A stretch of DNA of 64,000 nt from Campanula takesimana (GCA_026119855.1 JAOWBW010000105.1:1302001-1366000); one strand, 5' to 3'; counted from the first letter of the stretch, positions 10,592-23,239 are shown. Notes: generated from the letters alone by a model not told the origin. Translations and numbers: made by a program.

Positions 10592-11830
10592 GTTAAGTGT
10601 TTCCAAACTTCTTTCTAGAAACTTTGGGGACATTTATGTGTGGGTCAAACTCCCGTTCCCGTTAGTTGACTTTTGGCATATTTGTGTGTGTTTGATGTTT
10701 TTGTTTGGACTGTTTTGAGTACATACGTTCTGGAAATGCAATAAACTGGAGCATGATGATCAGAAGTTGGAGAAACTGAGAAAAATCTCCACCCTCTTGC
10801 TTTAGCCGTACGGCTACTTTGGGTAGGGGGTCAGAATGTTGCAAATTAACAATTTTGTGCAGGGCTGCAACATTCTGGATGCCCCTCTGCTTCTGCTTGT
10901 CCAGGTTCCAATTTTACAGTCTTACTTGTGCACATTACCTTCATTCTTTTGGCCAAAACTTGATTTAAAAAAAAAAAAAACTTGGTTATGCATGATCTTT
11001 TGTCAATAAAAATGGTTTCCAAAGCCTCATTGTGCATAACCTTTTTTTTTAAAGATTTCTCGAGTTTTCTTGTTGTGCACAAATTACTTTGTACAAATGG
11101 TTTCAATGTAAAAAAAATTGTTCTTTTGCAAAATGTTTGATTCAAAATTCTTTGTTGTACACAACTTGGTACGTGTACAAGTTTTGGTCTTTGTTTGTTC
11201 ATATTTCTTGATTTGTTGTGTGTATAAATTGTTTAATCCATGCTTGTTCATACTTGTTCATATCTTGTTTATGCCATGCTCATCATATCGAAAAACGAAT
11301 TGAAAATCTCTATTTTAACTCAAAAGGGAACATAGAATGGCTTCACACGACGCGCACTTGACCTTGCACGTTCCAAATGCCCTTTAAACCCGAGATGGAT
11401 GCCACGATGCAGCTTATTGGGTGCTCTTGTTCCCTTCAACGCGTGCACGGGTCCATTCTACCTTCCCTTCCGAGCCGAGTCAACCACACTTGTCCGTGAC
11501 ACATAAATACCGTGACTATGGTTGGTTTTTGGTCTAGTCCACGTTACCACGTCCTTAATACGTGTCCAAAGTTAATTGTGGCCAAGTTAATGCCCGAGTT
11601 GTGACTCCTTGATGTAATGCAAGCGTGGCCTAACCAGCCTTCAACTCGTATGTTAATGACGACCACAATTAGCGAAGGTCATATGCTAAGGATAGGGTAA
11701 CACCGTGTCGTTAATGTTGGTAGTGGTGCCCTAGGCACGTTTAATAAACGTTGTAATTTTTATCATTTATTTCATATCAATAAAGAAATGTTCTGATTAT
11801 TATTGTTGTTCATGTTTACTTATAATAATC
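10592..11830 (+). mobile_element. Untranslated leader of a second, truncated T1-type copy
   Basis: This non-coding stretch follows LTR plus PBS as a retrotransposon leader would. It contains another GCCGTACGGC palindrome (10805-10814), shared with the LTR. No gag follows. The sequence ends around 11.8 kb near AATAAA-like signals (11751-11785), where unrelated DNA starts. The right boundary is approximate. Confidence 0.5.
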
Positions 11831-13412
11831 TTCGTCCCTAGTACTTGTTAAGCACTAGTATAAAGGCTAAATGATCATGGGATGATCATGTTAGATTTAT
11901 GGGTACTTATTTGGAACAAGGTACTGGACATGACCCGCCGTATGAGATTTATGTCATGGTCTATGTCGAACATATATCTCATATTAGTTATGTCATTTGA
12001 ATCCTTAGACATGAAGTTATTATAGTCTTCCACTTGATGAACATTATGTTTGACATATTCAAACGCTACCTTAACACGATGGTTATAAAGGGTATGATTG
12101 GCATAATCGGATTCTCGTAGGGAAGAATAATAAGCTATGTGGATTTGTCCCTCCACGGAGAGATGTCAAGCTTGGACCCCTCGAAGGAATAATGTTGATG
12201 AAATGTTCGGCCGGACTCAAATGGATTGATTGGATCAATAGCATTTGAATTATCAACATATTCGCATAAAGAACGACTGTGATTAATTGAACGTTTACTC
12301 ATGCCCAAACAGTTGCGCACGACTGCACTTCTCTCTCTACCACTCTCTCAAAATTGATCCTTGTGCTTCTTCTTTTTCTTCTATCGACCACAATTAGGTT
12401 TTTTTTTTCCCACTGAATTTCCTGCTATTTTGACATTCGTTGTTGTTTCCCCGCAGATTGAAAGCCAAACTCGGGTTAGCTGTCCACCGTTACTTCACTG
12501 CTGAACAAGTTCTTCAAACGTTCAAAAGGTATTGTCTTTCGTGAACATTATCGAATTTCTGCATTTTGCTCAACTTCTCATCCAACCGATCCCCTATCTC
12601 AGCTTGCCTTCAGTGGACTCCCCGTTCGATTATCTCTCACATTTATTTTTTACCCAATTGGTGGATCTTTTCATGTTGTCTGTGATCTAATAATGGTATT
12701 CTGAACCACTGATTGTGATGTCTTTTATGTGTTCATTTTTTTTAATAGTTGCAGTAATTCCTTTTTAAATTATCTTAAATTTCAGTCCCTAATTCCAAGT
12801 TCATAAGGCCTTTGAAATCATTTTTTGTGCAATGATACTTGAACCAGTTTTTAATTCAAATACCTTATGTGTATGCTTTTTGCGATTGTAATCATAAATT
12901 GGTTTTTTTTTAGGTTTTTTTTATTGATCTGTTGCTCTTTAACTTTAGCCTTACTTTGTTTTTCTCAAATTTAATGGCAAATAAAATAAGAGGTTTACCC
13001 CAATTTCTCTATAACCTCTTCGATATACAGGCACGGCATGGACTTCTCTGCTGCATTGAAATTTCTCTCTACCCTCTTCCGATATACAGGTACTGCACGG
13101 CACGACCCGACTTCATTGAACAGCTGGTTTTGTAAAGTCTGTTCATATATGTAGTATTTCTTTCTCTTTCTCCCGCTTTACATATATATGCTTCATATAC
13201 CTATATTTGAATTTCTGAATTTTATCGTTCCATTGTAAATTGACTAAATACTCTTAACACAATGTTTTTAAGAAGTTTAAGCTGGGTGGAGCTCACTATA
13301 TCCCCTTCCTCCTTCCCTGATATAGTGACACCGAAAGAATCAAGTGTTGCTCATAAAGACTATGGCTTTGTATACATCTATAAATATATCCCACAAATTT
13401 TAAAAGTAATTA
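11831..13412. other. Unassigned AT-rich DNA
   Basis: I see no supported gene. The part at 11870-12320, read on the minus strand, has two short overlapping ORFs and looks repeat-like, but I do not recognise the family. A stretch near 12460-12530 is bounded by CCGCAG and by AAAAG before GTATTG, resembling a short exon with acceptor and donor sites, but it has no recognisable protein match. Confidence 0.4.
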
Positions 13413-13663
13413 CTCACTCCGTCCCAAAATGATCTTCACACTTTTTTCGACGTTACTACGAAGGAACTTTGAGCAATGATTTCAAGTTAATTCAATTATC
13501 CTAATGGAAATCTAAAATTTGTTATTGATACACCATCAACAATACTATCAATAACAAGTTTTAGATTTTCATTAGAATAATTGAATCAACTTGAAATCAT
13601 TGCTCAAAGTTCCTTCGTAGTAACGTCGAAAAAAGTGTGAAGATCATTTTGGGACGGAGGGAG
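13413..13663. mobile_element. Stowaway-like MITE M1 (251 bp)
   Basis: Ends are CTCACTCCGTCCCAAAATG and its near-perfect inverse (CATTTTGGGACGGAGGGAG), with TA duplicated outside at 13411-13412 and 13664-13665. The whole element is almost one long inverted repeat. The interior is shared with M3 at 61988-62231, so both belong to one family. Confidence 0.9.
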
Positions 13664-13679
13664 TATAATCTTTTATATA

Positions 13680-13961
13680 CTCCCTCCGTCTCAGCTCACT
13701 TGACACTTATTTTCATTTTGGTCCGTCCCAACTCACTTGACACTTCTCAAAATAGCCTACTTTTTATAATTTTACATTCACTCTACCCCACCACTCATTC
13801 TCTATCTTCATTTTCCACCACTCAATTTATTCAACCAACACTACTATTTACCCCACTCATTCTCTCTCTTCATTTTCTACCACACATTTTCCTTATTTTA
13901 TTCTTTTTTCTTAGTTATTGTGCTCACCTCTTGGGTGTCAAGTGAGGTGGGACGGAGGGAG
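13680..13961. mobile_element. Stowaway-like MITE M2 (282 bp)
   Basis: Begins CTCCCTCCGTCTCAGCTCAC and ends with the matching GGACGGAGGGAG, with TA at 13678-13679 and 13962-13963. The interior differs from M1 and has low-complexity CACTCATTCTCT repeats. It lies only 17 bp from M1. A further one-sided CTCCCTCCGTTCC end at about 14028 has no partner that I can see. Confidence 0.85.
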
Positions 13962-14211
13962 TATATAATTAAAAACCCCTCCCTATTGATACGTTTCAGA
14001 GGGTTGGGGTGAAATCCTTATTTTGATACTCCCTCCGTTCCAAAATAATATATTGATCATAAAAAGCAATACATTGAAGGTTCTCATGTTAGGTTGGGGC
14101 AGTACCCAGTCACAACATAGCATTTGTATACTGCCTATGTGATTTAAGTTTAATTTCCAATAATTATACTTCCTAAATTTGTGTACTTCTAATGCTATTA
14201 TAGTTACATCA

Positions 14212-14255
14212 TTCTTCTTCTTCTTCTTCTTCTTCTTCTTCTTCTTCTTCTTCTT
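14212..14255. repeat. (TTC)n microsatellite
   Basis: About 14 TTC units in a row, in unassigned AT-rich DNA. Confidence 0.95.
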
Positions 14256-14495
14256 TTCATCCTTTTATAGGATTTGGAGAGTATGCATAGGTCACAACAT
14301 TCAATAAATAAAAAACAGTAGTACTACGGCATTTAATTTAATTTATTAACTTCAAAAATATTCACAAAGTTTTTAGCAAAAGCAAAAGTGAGTTTCTCAT
14401 TTACTATTTCCAGTTCTCTTAGTGTGCATTGGTAGATAACATTGGCATTTATCTAATTTGATGAGTTTTTTCTTAATTGAACAAAGTACATAGGG

Positions 14496-14705
14496 ATGGC
14501 AATTGACGAGTAGAATGATTTGTTGTCAGTGAAAGGATTATTTGACGCCAAGGCACTGGCGGAGAAGCTGAAGAGGCGAGTGAACATCGTGCAACCAAAG
14601 AAAGAAGGTGGTGGTAGTGGCGGCAAGGCTAAGAGTGGCAGTGATGGTGGTGACAGCAAGAAGGAAGGGAAGAAGGGTAGAGAGGAGAGAACCGGGAATT
14701 TGTAG
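14496..14705 (+). pseudogene. Fragment resembling a heavy-metal-associated isoprenylated plant protein (HIPP)
   Basis: After an in-frame TAG comes a segment with the pattern LLSVKGLFDAKALAEKL, then KLKRRVNIVQPKKE, then a Gly/Lys/Ser-rich tail to a stop at 14703-14705. HIPP proteins have an HMA domain that ends in a similar VxVKGxxDxKxLxxxL...KRxVxxVxPKK stretch and continues into a Lys/Gly-rich linker. The CxxC metal-binding half and the C-terminal CaaX box are absent, so this is at most an exon remnant. The match is by eye only, and chance similarity of the basic tail is possible. Confidence 0.4.
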
Positions 14706-15944
14706 GTACTTAGTATTAAGAGGAAAGTTAGTAGGAAGGGGGAGGGGTGACGGGAAAGAGGAAAGTTGGTGTAAGGGGATTACTATTGAAGAAAAATTCA
14801 AATTGTAGGATGTTGTTCCCATTTTCATATGGGTATGCGTACCAACCATGAATTTGAGACAGAAAAAGTATTTATTTACACTTTTTGCGGCATGTTGCTT
14901 ATGGCACTCGCTTTCCCATCAACACCATGCGAATAATGATTGAAAGTCTTATTACAAAAAATTGATAATACTCATTAATAATTAATAATGATAATAATTA
15001 AATAATTAAAATATTAATAATTTGATATTTAGTAACAAATAATGATCATATAGTCACTAAGCACCGCTACCATCACCTGATCACAACCATCCTACTACCA
15101 TTACAAACACAACCGCCACCAACAACGACACCACCATCATTATACCATCGTCACTACTTATACCACCATCACTACACCTACCAAAAAACACCATCTTATC
15201 TAAGGCTCCATTGTTTCGCGGAAAACAACTTTCGAAAAAATGATTTCCTGGAAAATGAAAACGTTTTGGAAAATGACATAAACATGTTTTTGGTTGTTTG
15301 GTAAATCTAAGGAAAATGTTTTCCGGAAAATATTTTCATATGAGAAAGTAACAATTGAAAGGCAACCGATTATATACGTGAATTAAAAATGTACCACTTT
15401 TTTTATAAAAGAATGTACCACTCTTTTTTTTTTAATTTCAAAATTAACATAAGATTGACAAAACTAAAACTAATGTTACATTTTGTAATAAATGAATGTA
15501 ATATTTTTTTTCCAATTGTAACAGTTTATATTATTAAATGTAACATTATATCTAAAATGTAACAATTTTTACTGAGAAAGTGACAATCGAAATTCAAACT
15601 GTTATATATGAATTTTTATTGTTTTTTTTTTTTTTAAAAAGTAACATTTACCAAATAAAATTGTTACATTCATTTATATAGAAAAATTATAATCATATAT
15701 GTACTCTGTTACACTTTAATTGTTACTTTTGTCATAAGGGTGTTATATCCCAGTTGACGAGCAACTCAATTTTTTGTGTCTTAAAAAATATGTTTTTTAT
15801 AAAAAAATCAAACCATATCACGACCTATCTATTTTGATTCGTCTCGTCGAGACGAACACGACGGTATTTTTAATTTTTTTTTCCAAGTTATAAATCTCAA
15901 AATATAACATGTTAAAGTTATTGGAGGTTTTATTTTTTAAAGAA
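14706..15944. other. Intergenic AT-rich DNA with possible MITE end
   Basis: No gene seen. A stretch at about 15206-15330 (GGCTCCATTG, GCGGAAAAC, TTTTCCGGAAAAT) resembles one end of a hAT-type MITE, but no matching partner end is visible. Poly-T/A runs and imperfect AT-rich repeats fill the rest. A small palindrome GTCTCGTCGAGAC lies near 15841. Confidence 0.4.
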
Positions 15945-16557
15945 TGCCACGTGTCATGCTTACATTTGTGGTTGAACGACATGGACTAAACCGAGGTGCA
16001 ATATGCTCACCCCAGGTCATTTATCAAGGGCCAGGACAGCCCAACAAGGGTCGATGCCGAGGTAAGACTCACAAACCGACATGCCTCGACAGCCCATAGG
16101 CCGGGAACGCCGGCGTCACCAAGGCCGAGGTGTCACAAGGCCTTATTCCTAAGCTCGATCTCTACCACAAGACGAGATAGATACGGGCCGGCCCATTAAC
16201 ACTATTACCATCCCTATATCAATGGGGGGCTACCAACGGAGTTATATTACAACTCTAACATTAAGGATCCTTATCTAAACAAGGATATTTCTTCTACAAG
16301 ATAACGGGTATATCATGATCCTTATCAGGATTCTATCTCCAAGGAATACGAGTCCCACAACAATACGGGCTCCATGGCTTTCATAACAATTCAGGACTCA
16401 TTCACACACGTCTATATAAACAGGTCCTCTACACAGAAAACGGGTAACAAAACTTTTTGGCTCTCAACTAGTCAATAGATTTCTCTATTTTCATATCACC
16501 CGAATTCTTACTCCCACGCCGGAGGGCCTTCGCCGGTGAAGCCCCGGCGTAGTTTAC
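15945..16557 (+). repeat. Probable 5' LTR or LTR remnant of T2
   Basis: GC-richer DNA starting near GCCACGTGTCATGC with a clear TATA box (TATATAAA, 16413-16420) lies about 340 bp upstream of the T2 gag start, as an LTR promoter would. The ends cannot be fixed because no second copy is visible near 55-56 kb and no standard primer binding site follows. It may be a degraded LTR. Confidence 0.45.
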
Positions 16558-16751
16558 GTGTGTTCATTGTGTGCAGATCCATACGAGGAAGTTCTCATTG
16601 CTGGGTTTATCCGAACCGCTAGACGAAGGGCTGATCCGACACGTTTTTTGCAGCATCAGTTTGGTTCCGAGTTGTTGGGAGAGGCCGGGATAAATAAAGG
16701 GATAGGCCGAGAAGCTCTCATCGCAGCTCAGGATTCAGTAAACAGCTCATA

Positions 16752-16885
16752 ATGGATTTGCAGGAGAGGATGGAGAATATAGAGATGAACCAGGGGCAGA
16801 GAAAGCCCAAGACCGACTATGATGCGATGTGTCCATTCGCTCAATGGATCAAGGACTCTCCACCCAATCCCCGGCTGAAGCTCCC
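16752..16885 (+). pseudogene. gag: T2 gag, 5' fragment
   Basis: Opens with MDLQERMENIEMNQ and runs without a stop to the S1 insertion. The frame joins exactly to the gag segment at 46392 when S1 and one CTCCC copy are left out, which shows that this is the N-terminus of the T2 capsid protein. The Met at 16752 is the only good start before the junction. Confidence 0.75.
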
Positions 16886-18591
16886 TGTTGGGTATGCTTA
16901 TCACTTAACCCTCCTACTTGTGTTAGAATTGATTGATACCATCACCTATTGGTATTTTTATGGACTTTAGGACCTTATGTAAGAATTTTATAACTTCAAT
17001 TTTATCCAAGTCCATTTTATAGTATAGGCTTAGAATTTAGGACTTGAAGCTTTGAAGGATCGAAGATTTTCTAAGCAGGATTCATTTCACTGTGCAAGAT
17101 GTTCTATGCGCAGGTCGCCACTGCGCATAGATCTCTTCCGCAGCCTTTGACCCTTCTAAGTTTTCAAAGGTTTTATTCCCCAACTCAGAAATTGAGATCT
17201 TCCTTTAGTATGACCAAGCATAATGCGCATGCTCATCATGCGCACCGGAAATGCGCAGGCCTTTGTGCGCGCACGCTCAACCTTGGTCAAAATTCTTATC
17301 TCCTAATCTCATATTCTAGAAGCTTGGAAAGCGTCAAGACAAGCTACGCTTTCTGGATTGAGGCAAAATGTTGAGGTGTGCACAAACGACAAAATAAGCA
17401 CACTCAGCAACACCATTAGTGGAGACACGCTTCAACGGTCATATTTCAAAAGAAGACAGCTGTCATCCTTATGAAAGAAGTTTTGAATTTGGTCTTCATG
17501 CTCTATCTCCAACAGCTCAAAGATACCTGCGCACCAATCATATTGTGCTAGGTCATCTACATTAATCAGAGCTCCAACTGCTCAGAGATACCTGCGCACC
17601 AATCATATTGTGCCAGGTCATCAACCTTGATCAGAGCCCCAACGGCTATAAAGGACACCTGCGCACCAATCACATTATGCCAGCTCATCGTCCTTGCTCA
17701 GAGCACCAACGGCTAGTTTTAAGCTCCCGGCTATAAATAGCCTGCTCATCTCCATTTCCAAGTAGCTTGATTTGCAAGACTGCTTCTTCAGCTTTCAGCT
17801 TGAGTGCTGGAGTGCTTGTTAAGCCAGAGCTAGAGTTTCATGCTTCATTGAGAAACCTTGAAGATCTGAAGACCGCTGCTCAACATTTCCAGATTCATTA
17901 GAACATCCTTCAAGATCTTCAAACCTTCAAACTCCTGCTCACATCAAAAGCTTTATATCACCAGAATTCTTTGTGCTCTCCATCTCTTATATTCATAGAG
18001 CCCAGAATTTCTGTCACACACACACCTCTTGAAGCTTTGATCATTCCGATCTAACTTCTAGAGATACACCGGTTTAGTCTAGGATTTGCTCTTCAACGTA
18101 TAGATTTAGATTTGAGTTTAGATTCATTGTAATCTTGTAATCATTACTCATATCAATATAAATCACATTAGAAAATCCAAGACTAACCATCTTGGTAGAG
18201 GACGTAGATCTTTCCTTGATCGAACCTCTCCACATAGTGTGTTTATTATTCTTACTGTTTATTTCATGCTTAACTTTTATGTATTACTGCTTTGTTTGAT
18301 CTTTCAGATTGCTACACTTTACTGCTGTAATTGTTATTGCTCATTTGCCTTAGAACCATTTTTGCGCCACACTTTAAGCCAAACTTAGCGCGTGCGTTTT
18401 TAGTCCCTGCGCAGTGCTGCTTTAAATTTCCGCTGTGCATTTCACACTCTCTCTGCGCGCTATACTTAGCTTATTTGAGAACTGTGCGTATAAGCCATTG
18501 ATTTGCAAAAGGGTTTGAAAAGAATTTTTAAAACGCTATTTACCCCCTCTCTAGCATTTTTCATACCCTTGTTGCCCCTTTGGGACCAACA
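16886..18591 (+). repeat. S1 5' LTR (1706 bp)
   Basis: TGTTGGGTATG start and GGGACCAACA end, with a TATA box TATAAATA at 17732-17739. It contains three degenerate copies of a module with CTGCGCACCAATCA (about 17528, 17591 and 17660). It is rich in TGCGCA. The homologous 3' LTR differs by scattered substitutions, a few percent by eye. Confidence 0.95.
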
Positions 18592-18593
18592 AA

Positions 18594-18605
18594 TGGTATC
18601 AGAGC
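18594..18605 (+). promoter_or_regulatory. S1 primer binding site
   Basis: TGGTATCAGAGC, 2 nt after the LTR, is the usual initiator tRNA-Met complement of plant Ty1/copia elements. Confidence 0.93.
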
Positions 18606-18664
18606 GAACACCTTTATAAAATATTTCTGTTTTTCAAGCTTAACAGCTTGGGTGCCGATTCAAT

Positions 18665-18903
18665 ATGGCTTCAAAATCTTGGGCAATGGCTAACAATTCA
18701 CTTGTTCCTGCGCCTGCTCAAACCTCAGATCAAATTCAGAAAGTTCTCCAAGATGGTGGATCCTCATGCACAACCTCATGTTCTCCCTCAATAGTGACTC
18801 AAATAAAGATGATGACTTGGTCTGCCACAACTGCAGAATGCAAGGACATTTCGCTTCAAAATGCCCTACTTCAAAATTTGAGTACATGAAGAGGAATACT
18901 GCG
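18665..18903 (+). pseudogene. gag: S1 gag remnant with zinc knuckle
   Basis: An ATG at 18665 opens a short N-terminal gag piece, followed in another frame by a full CCHC zinc knuckle at 18823-18864 (CHNCRMQGHFASKC). The usual several hundred codons of capsid between them are absent, so the middle of gag has been deleted with a frame change at the junction. The product could not form particles. Confidence 0.75.
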
Positions 18904-19293
18904 CAGAAATAGTTTTAAGCAGCGTGGAATGGTTGCTGATGAAAACTGCGCAGAGAAGGAACTGAAGACTTGGATAGAGACTAACACTGAAGACAACGAT
19001 GCTGACTCTGAGGATGGACTGCTCTGCTTAAGTGGCAAATGCTGACAATGATTCAGAAGCTGTTTCTGAAATGGAACCCGAGCATGCGCCAAGGACAATC
19101 AAGAAAAGTTCCACCTTCACTCAACTAGTGGAAATGGGACACCTTCACCAAGCAGACAGAACGGCAAGTATCTATTTGCCAGAGCAAACCTGACAAAGCT
19201 GCGTTATCACCAACTCCGCAGCAGCGCAAGGAATCTTTTAAAGTGTGCTGAACTTAAATGATAATGATATCTCTGCTGTAGAAACGCAAGTCA

Positions 19294-22200
19294 ATGTTCC
19301 AACAAGCAGAAAAGGTCTCCTGCTTCACTGCTCACCCTCAAGCGCATATTTGGTATCGACAGTGGATTCTAGACACGACTGGAGATGTCAACGCTCTTGA
19401 AGATGTGTGTGAAGGAAGAGGTCACTCAGTAACTTATGATGACAACAACAAAGGGCACATAGTTGGATATGGAAGAATCATCAAAGATAAAATATGCATT
19501 GAGAAAGTTGCGCACGTAGAAGACCTCAAGAACAACCTCCTCTCCATATCACTATTCTGCGATAAAAGTCTAGAATGCCATTTCACTGCTACGCACTGCT
19601 ATATCAAAGATGGCTCATCTGGACTAACTTTGCTCACAAGGACTCGTAAGACCAATGTTTCCATTATTGATCTTACTGCTAGATATTCTATCACTAATCT
19701 CTGTTTTGTAGCAAAGAAAGTAAGTGAAAGCAGCCTAAGCAATCTTTCTCCAGCAAGATTGCATCCTCAACTTCATAATGCTTACAACTGCTTCACATAG
19801 ATCTGTTTGGACCGATCACCACCTCGTGCATTGAAGGAATTTAATATACATTAGTTGTGGTGGATGACTATCGTAAGCGTTAGATACACATGGGTCGATG
19901 TAATGATATCCAAAGACGACTGCTATGATATCTCGACTGCTTTCCTTCAAAAGCTCCAAACTCAATATTGTAATGTCCATGGAATTAATCACAATATCCC
20001 TGCTGTTGGAGTTCCTCAACAAAATGGCGTTGTGGAAAGAATCGTACGTTGATTGAGGCTGGAAAGACAATGAAAGCAGAAGCAAAGCTTCGAAAGTATT
20101 TTTGGGATGAGCTATCAACGCTGCATGCTCTGCTTAGAATAGATCCCTCATCAATAAAGCATATAACAAGACTCCATATGAGCTATGGAGAGGAAGAGCG
20201 CCCAACATTGCTTTCTTCAAGATTTTTGGCTGCAAATGCTATATCCTCTACAACGGCAAAGAGCATAGAGGTAAATTCGACGCCAAAGCAGATGAAGGTA
20301 TTTTCATTGGGTATGCCAAACATTCTAAAGATTTTCGTGTTTTCAATAGAACTACTCTAGTAATTGTAGAATCTGTACATGTTACTTTCGATGAACATTC
20401 TCTCCTTGAGCCACATTTGGCTCCAAATGATTCTGATGATTCTGCTGCGAATGATGAGATAGGTACGCAGCCTCAAACTGCACATGCGCAGAATGGTAAT
20501 CAAGATAATTAAAATCAGAATCAACCAAGTCCATCTCATGCGCATACACCAGATGCTGCGCCAGAAGTTACAACTCCTGATGCGCAAACCCCTCCTCCTG
20601 CGCATGATGTTTCTCCGCTTCAGCAAATCACTTTTGATGACCTTGATGCTGGCGCAAATGATATACCCATTAAAGATCTTTGTATTCCTACTACTCAACC
20701 TAACCTACCTCCTGAGGTTTGTGAAGTTAGAGATCATCCAACATCAAACATCATTGGTGATCTCAATGTAGGGGTTCGCACTAGGAGAGCATCGAACTTT
20801 GATGATGAATATCATTCTTTTATCTCTCAAATCGAACCAAAGAAGATTGATGAAGCGCTCCTTGATTCAAGCTGGGTTACTGCTATGCAAGAAGAGCTTA
20901 ACCAATTTGAGCGCTGCAAGGTTTGGACTTTAGTTCCCAGACCTCATGACCAAGGAGTTATTGGTACAAAATGGGTATTCAGAAACAAGATGGATGAGAA
21001 TGGAAGCATCACAAGAAACAAAGCAAGGTTGGTTGCGCAAGGCTATAGGCAAGAGGAAGGAATCGACTACGAGGAAACGTTTGCGCCTGTAGCAAGACTT
21101 GAAGCCATAAGAATTTTCTTAGCTTATGCCTCTCACAAGAAATTCAAGCTTTATCAAATGGATGTCAAGAGCGCATTTCTCAATGGTGAACTCCAAGAGA
21201 CGGTCTACGTAGCACAACCACCTGGATTTGAAGATAGCAGATTTCCAAATCATGTCTTCAAGCTTTAAAAAGCTTTGTATGGACTTAAGCAAGCTCCAAG
21301 AGCATGGTACAATACGCTATCCAAATTCCTACTAGAGAAAGGCTTCAAGCGCGGTAAAATCGATACAACTCTTTTTATTGCTAAGTATAATGATCATTCT
21401 TTACTTGTTTAAATTTATGTCGATGATATTATATTTGGTTCTACTAATGAGTTACTTTGTAAGCGCTTTGAGAAGCTCATGAAAAGCAAGTTTGAAATGA
21501 GCATGATGGGAGAACTCACTTTCTTCCTCGGGCTGTAAATCAAGCAATTAGATGATGGCATCTTCATAAATCAAGCCAAATACACAAGAGACTTGATCAA
21601 GAAATTTGGACTTGAGAATGCAAAAGCATACGACACTCCAATGGCCACGGGAAATAATCTTGATAAAGACTTAAAAGGTAAGAAAGTTGATCAAACTTTA
21701 TATCGAGGTATGATTGGCTCTCTCCTATACCTTACTGCAAGTAGGCCAGATATTATGTTTAGTGTTTATGTCTGTGCGTGCTATCAAGCGGACCCTAGAG
21801 AAGTGCACTTAGCTGCTGTTAAACGCATTATTCGTTATCTTTCTGGAACTGTTAACCTTGGACTTTGGTACACCAAAGATTCGAATTTCGATTTGTTAGG
21901 TTATTCAGATGCAGACTACGCAGCATGCACAATTGACAGGAAGAGCACAAGTGGAACTTGTCATTTCCTTGGAAATCGACTTGTTGTGTGGGCAAGAAAG
22001 AAGCAAGCTGCTGTGTCCATCTCCACTACAGAAGCTGAATACATCGCTGCTGGAAGCTGCTGCTATCAAATCCTATGGATGAAGCAACAACTAGTGGACT
22101 ATGATGTTCATGAAGAAAACTGCCCAATTTTCTGCGATAATATGTCCACTATAGCAGTCTCCAACAATCCTGTCATGCATTCGAAGACAAAGCACATCGA

Positions 22201-22360
22201 CATCAAATATCACTTTCTCAAGGACCACGTAGAAAATGGAAACATTCATTTAGAGCACGTGGGCACAAATAATCAAATTGCTGATATCCTTACAAAGGCT
22301 CTTGACGCAAAGCGATTTATCTTCTTGAGAGGAGAAATGGGTATGCTTGAACTCAGCTAA
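19294..22360 (+). pseudogene. pol: S1 pol: protease region, integrase, RT, RNase H (decayed)
   Basis: Protease and GAG-pre-integrase region at about 19350-19790 (WILDTTGD in place of the usual WxLDSGCS), with the SIRE-like NNKGHIVGYGR and LKNNLLSIS blocks. Integrase fragments at 19790-20350 are broken by stops and shifts. The RT starts at about 20885 (VGTKWVFRNK-like block); YVDDIIFGS is intact near 21418-21444, but stops flank it (21266-21268, about 21410 and about 21536). RNase H at 21890-22360 ends in the usual ILTKALD tail. Protease and RT similarity place it in the Maximus/SIRE lineage. Not functional. Confidence 0.9.
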
Positions 22361-23110
22361 CTTGTCCATATGATTTATTTTCACTAATGATCTTGTGTTT
22401 GCTTGATAAGAATTCAACCGGTCAAGTTTCATGCTCCTGCGCAACTACTGCGCAATACAGTACTGCGCAAACACTACTCCTGCGCAGGAAACAACAGTTC
22501 TAAGATTTATAGAATCTCTGCGCTATCTATGCGCTGCGCATAACTATCTATGTGCAATAATCGTGGATCGCAGGTAAGTACTCTATTCATTAGAAATTGC
22601 ACTTAGGTCCCTGACTGAAAAGTCAACGCTAATTCACAAGGGTACTTGTGTAATTAAAATTTTCCCTCGCCTTAATTTTTGAATTTTCTTGGGAAATTAC
22701 GTTTCTACCCCTGCGCATGTCACATTGTCATCAATGCAAATGGCCATTGATTGACAGCGCACATCCTTTCCTACCAAATCATTTATGTGGGAAATGAACC
22801 AATTGAGACTGGTCCTTAGGCTCTGACACACGCGCGCATAGGCTTGCACATGCGCGTTCCCTAAAGTGACACGTGGCATTGCTATCTTGCGCCACATCAC
22901 TTTTCCCTTAAATTCCTCCCTGCAATCGTGCGCCTAAACCATTTTATCTTCCTTCCCTACTTAAACTGATTTTCTCTCTTCTCTCTAACTCGCTCTCTCT
23001 CTCTTTCTCTCTCTCTCTAACCCCTTCACTCTCAAACCTTCATTTTCATCTCATAAACTCTCAACCTTCAAACCTCCCTCCTTCTTCTTCTTCGTCTTTC
23101 AACCTCTTCA
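22361..23110 (+). other. S1 spacer between pol and env-like gene
   Basis: No ORF supported. It contains many TGCGCA/TGCGCG motifs and a (CT)n run (22970-23020) directly before the env-like ATG, as in a pyrimidine-rich 5' leader. SIRE-type elements usually have such a spacer. Confidence 0.6.
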
Positions 23111-23239
23111 ATGACGTCGAAGAAAAGCAAAACTCAAGAACCAGAAATCGTCCTCTCCGAGTCCTCTCATTCTGAACCAGAGAACTCTCAGAATGAACAA
23201 CAATCACATCAAATAGAGCACCCCACCGTCAATGACATG
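23111..23239 (+). pseudogene. S1 env-like gene, exon 1
   Basis: ATG at 23111 starts exactly 43 codons of a Ser/Glu/Gln-rich, hydrophilic segment (MTSKKSKTQE start). It ends in phase 0 at a GTATGA donor (23240). The matching acceptor TTTTACGCAG ends at 23939 and the next exon is also in phase 0. A 700-bp AT/T-rich intron between them is therefore well supported. No signal peptide is seen at this N-terminus, so a secreted envelope protein is unlikely. Confidence 0.6.

Noticed and set aside
11875..12156. 93-codon minus-strand ORF
   Set aside because: No recognisable motif; overlaps another ORF in a different frame; surrounding DNA looks like non-coding repeat.
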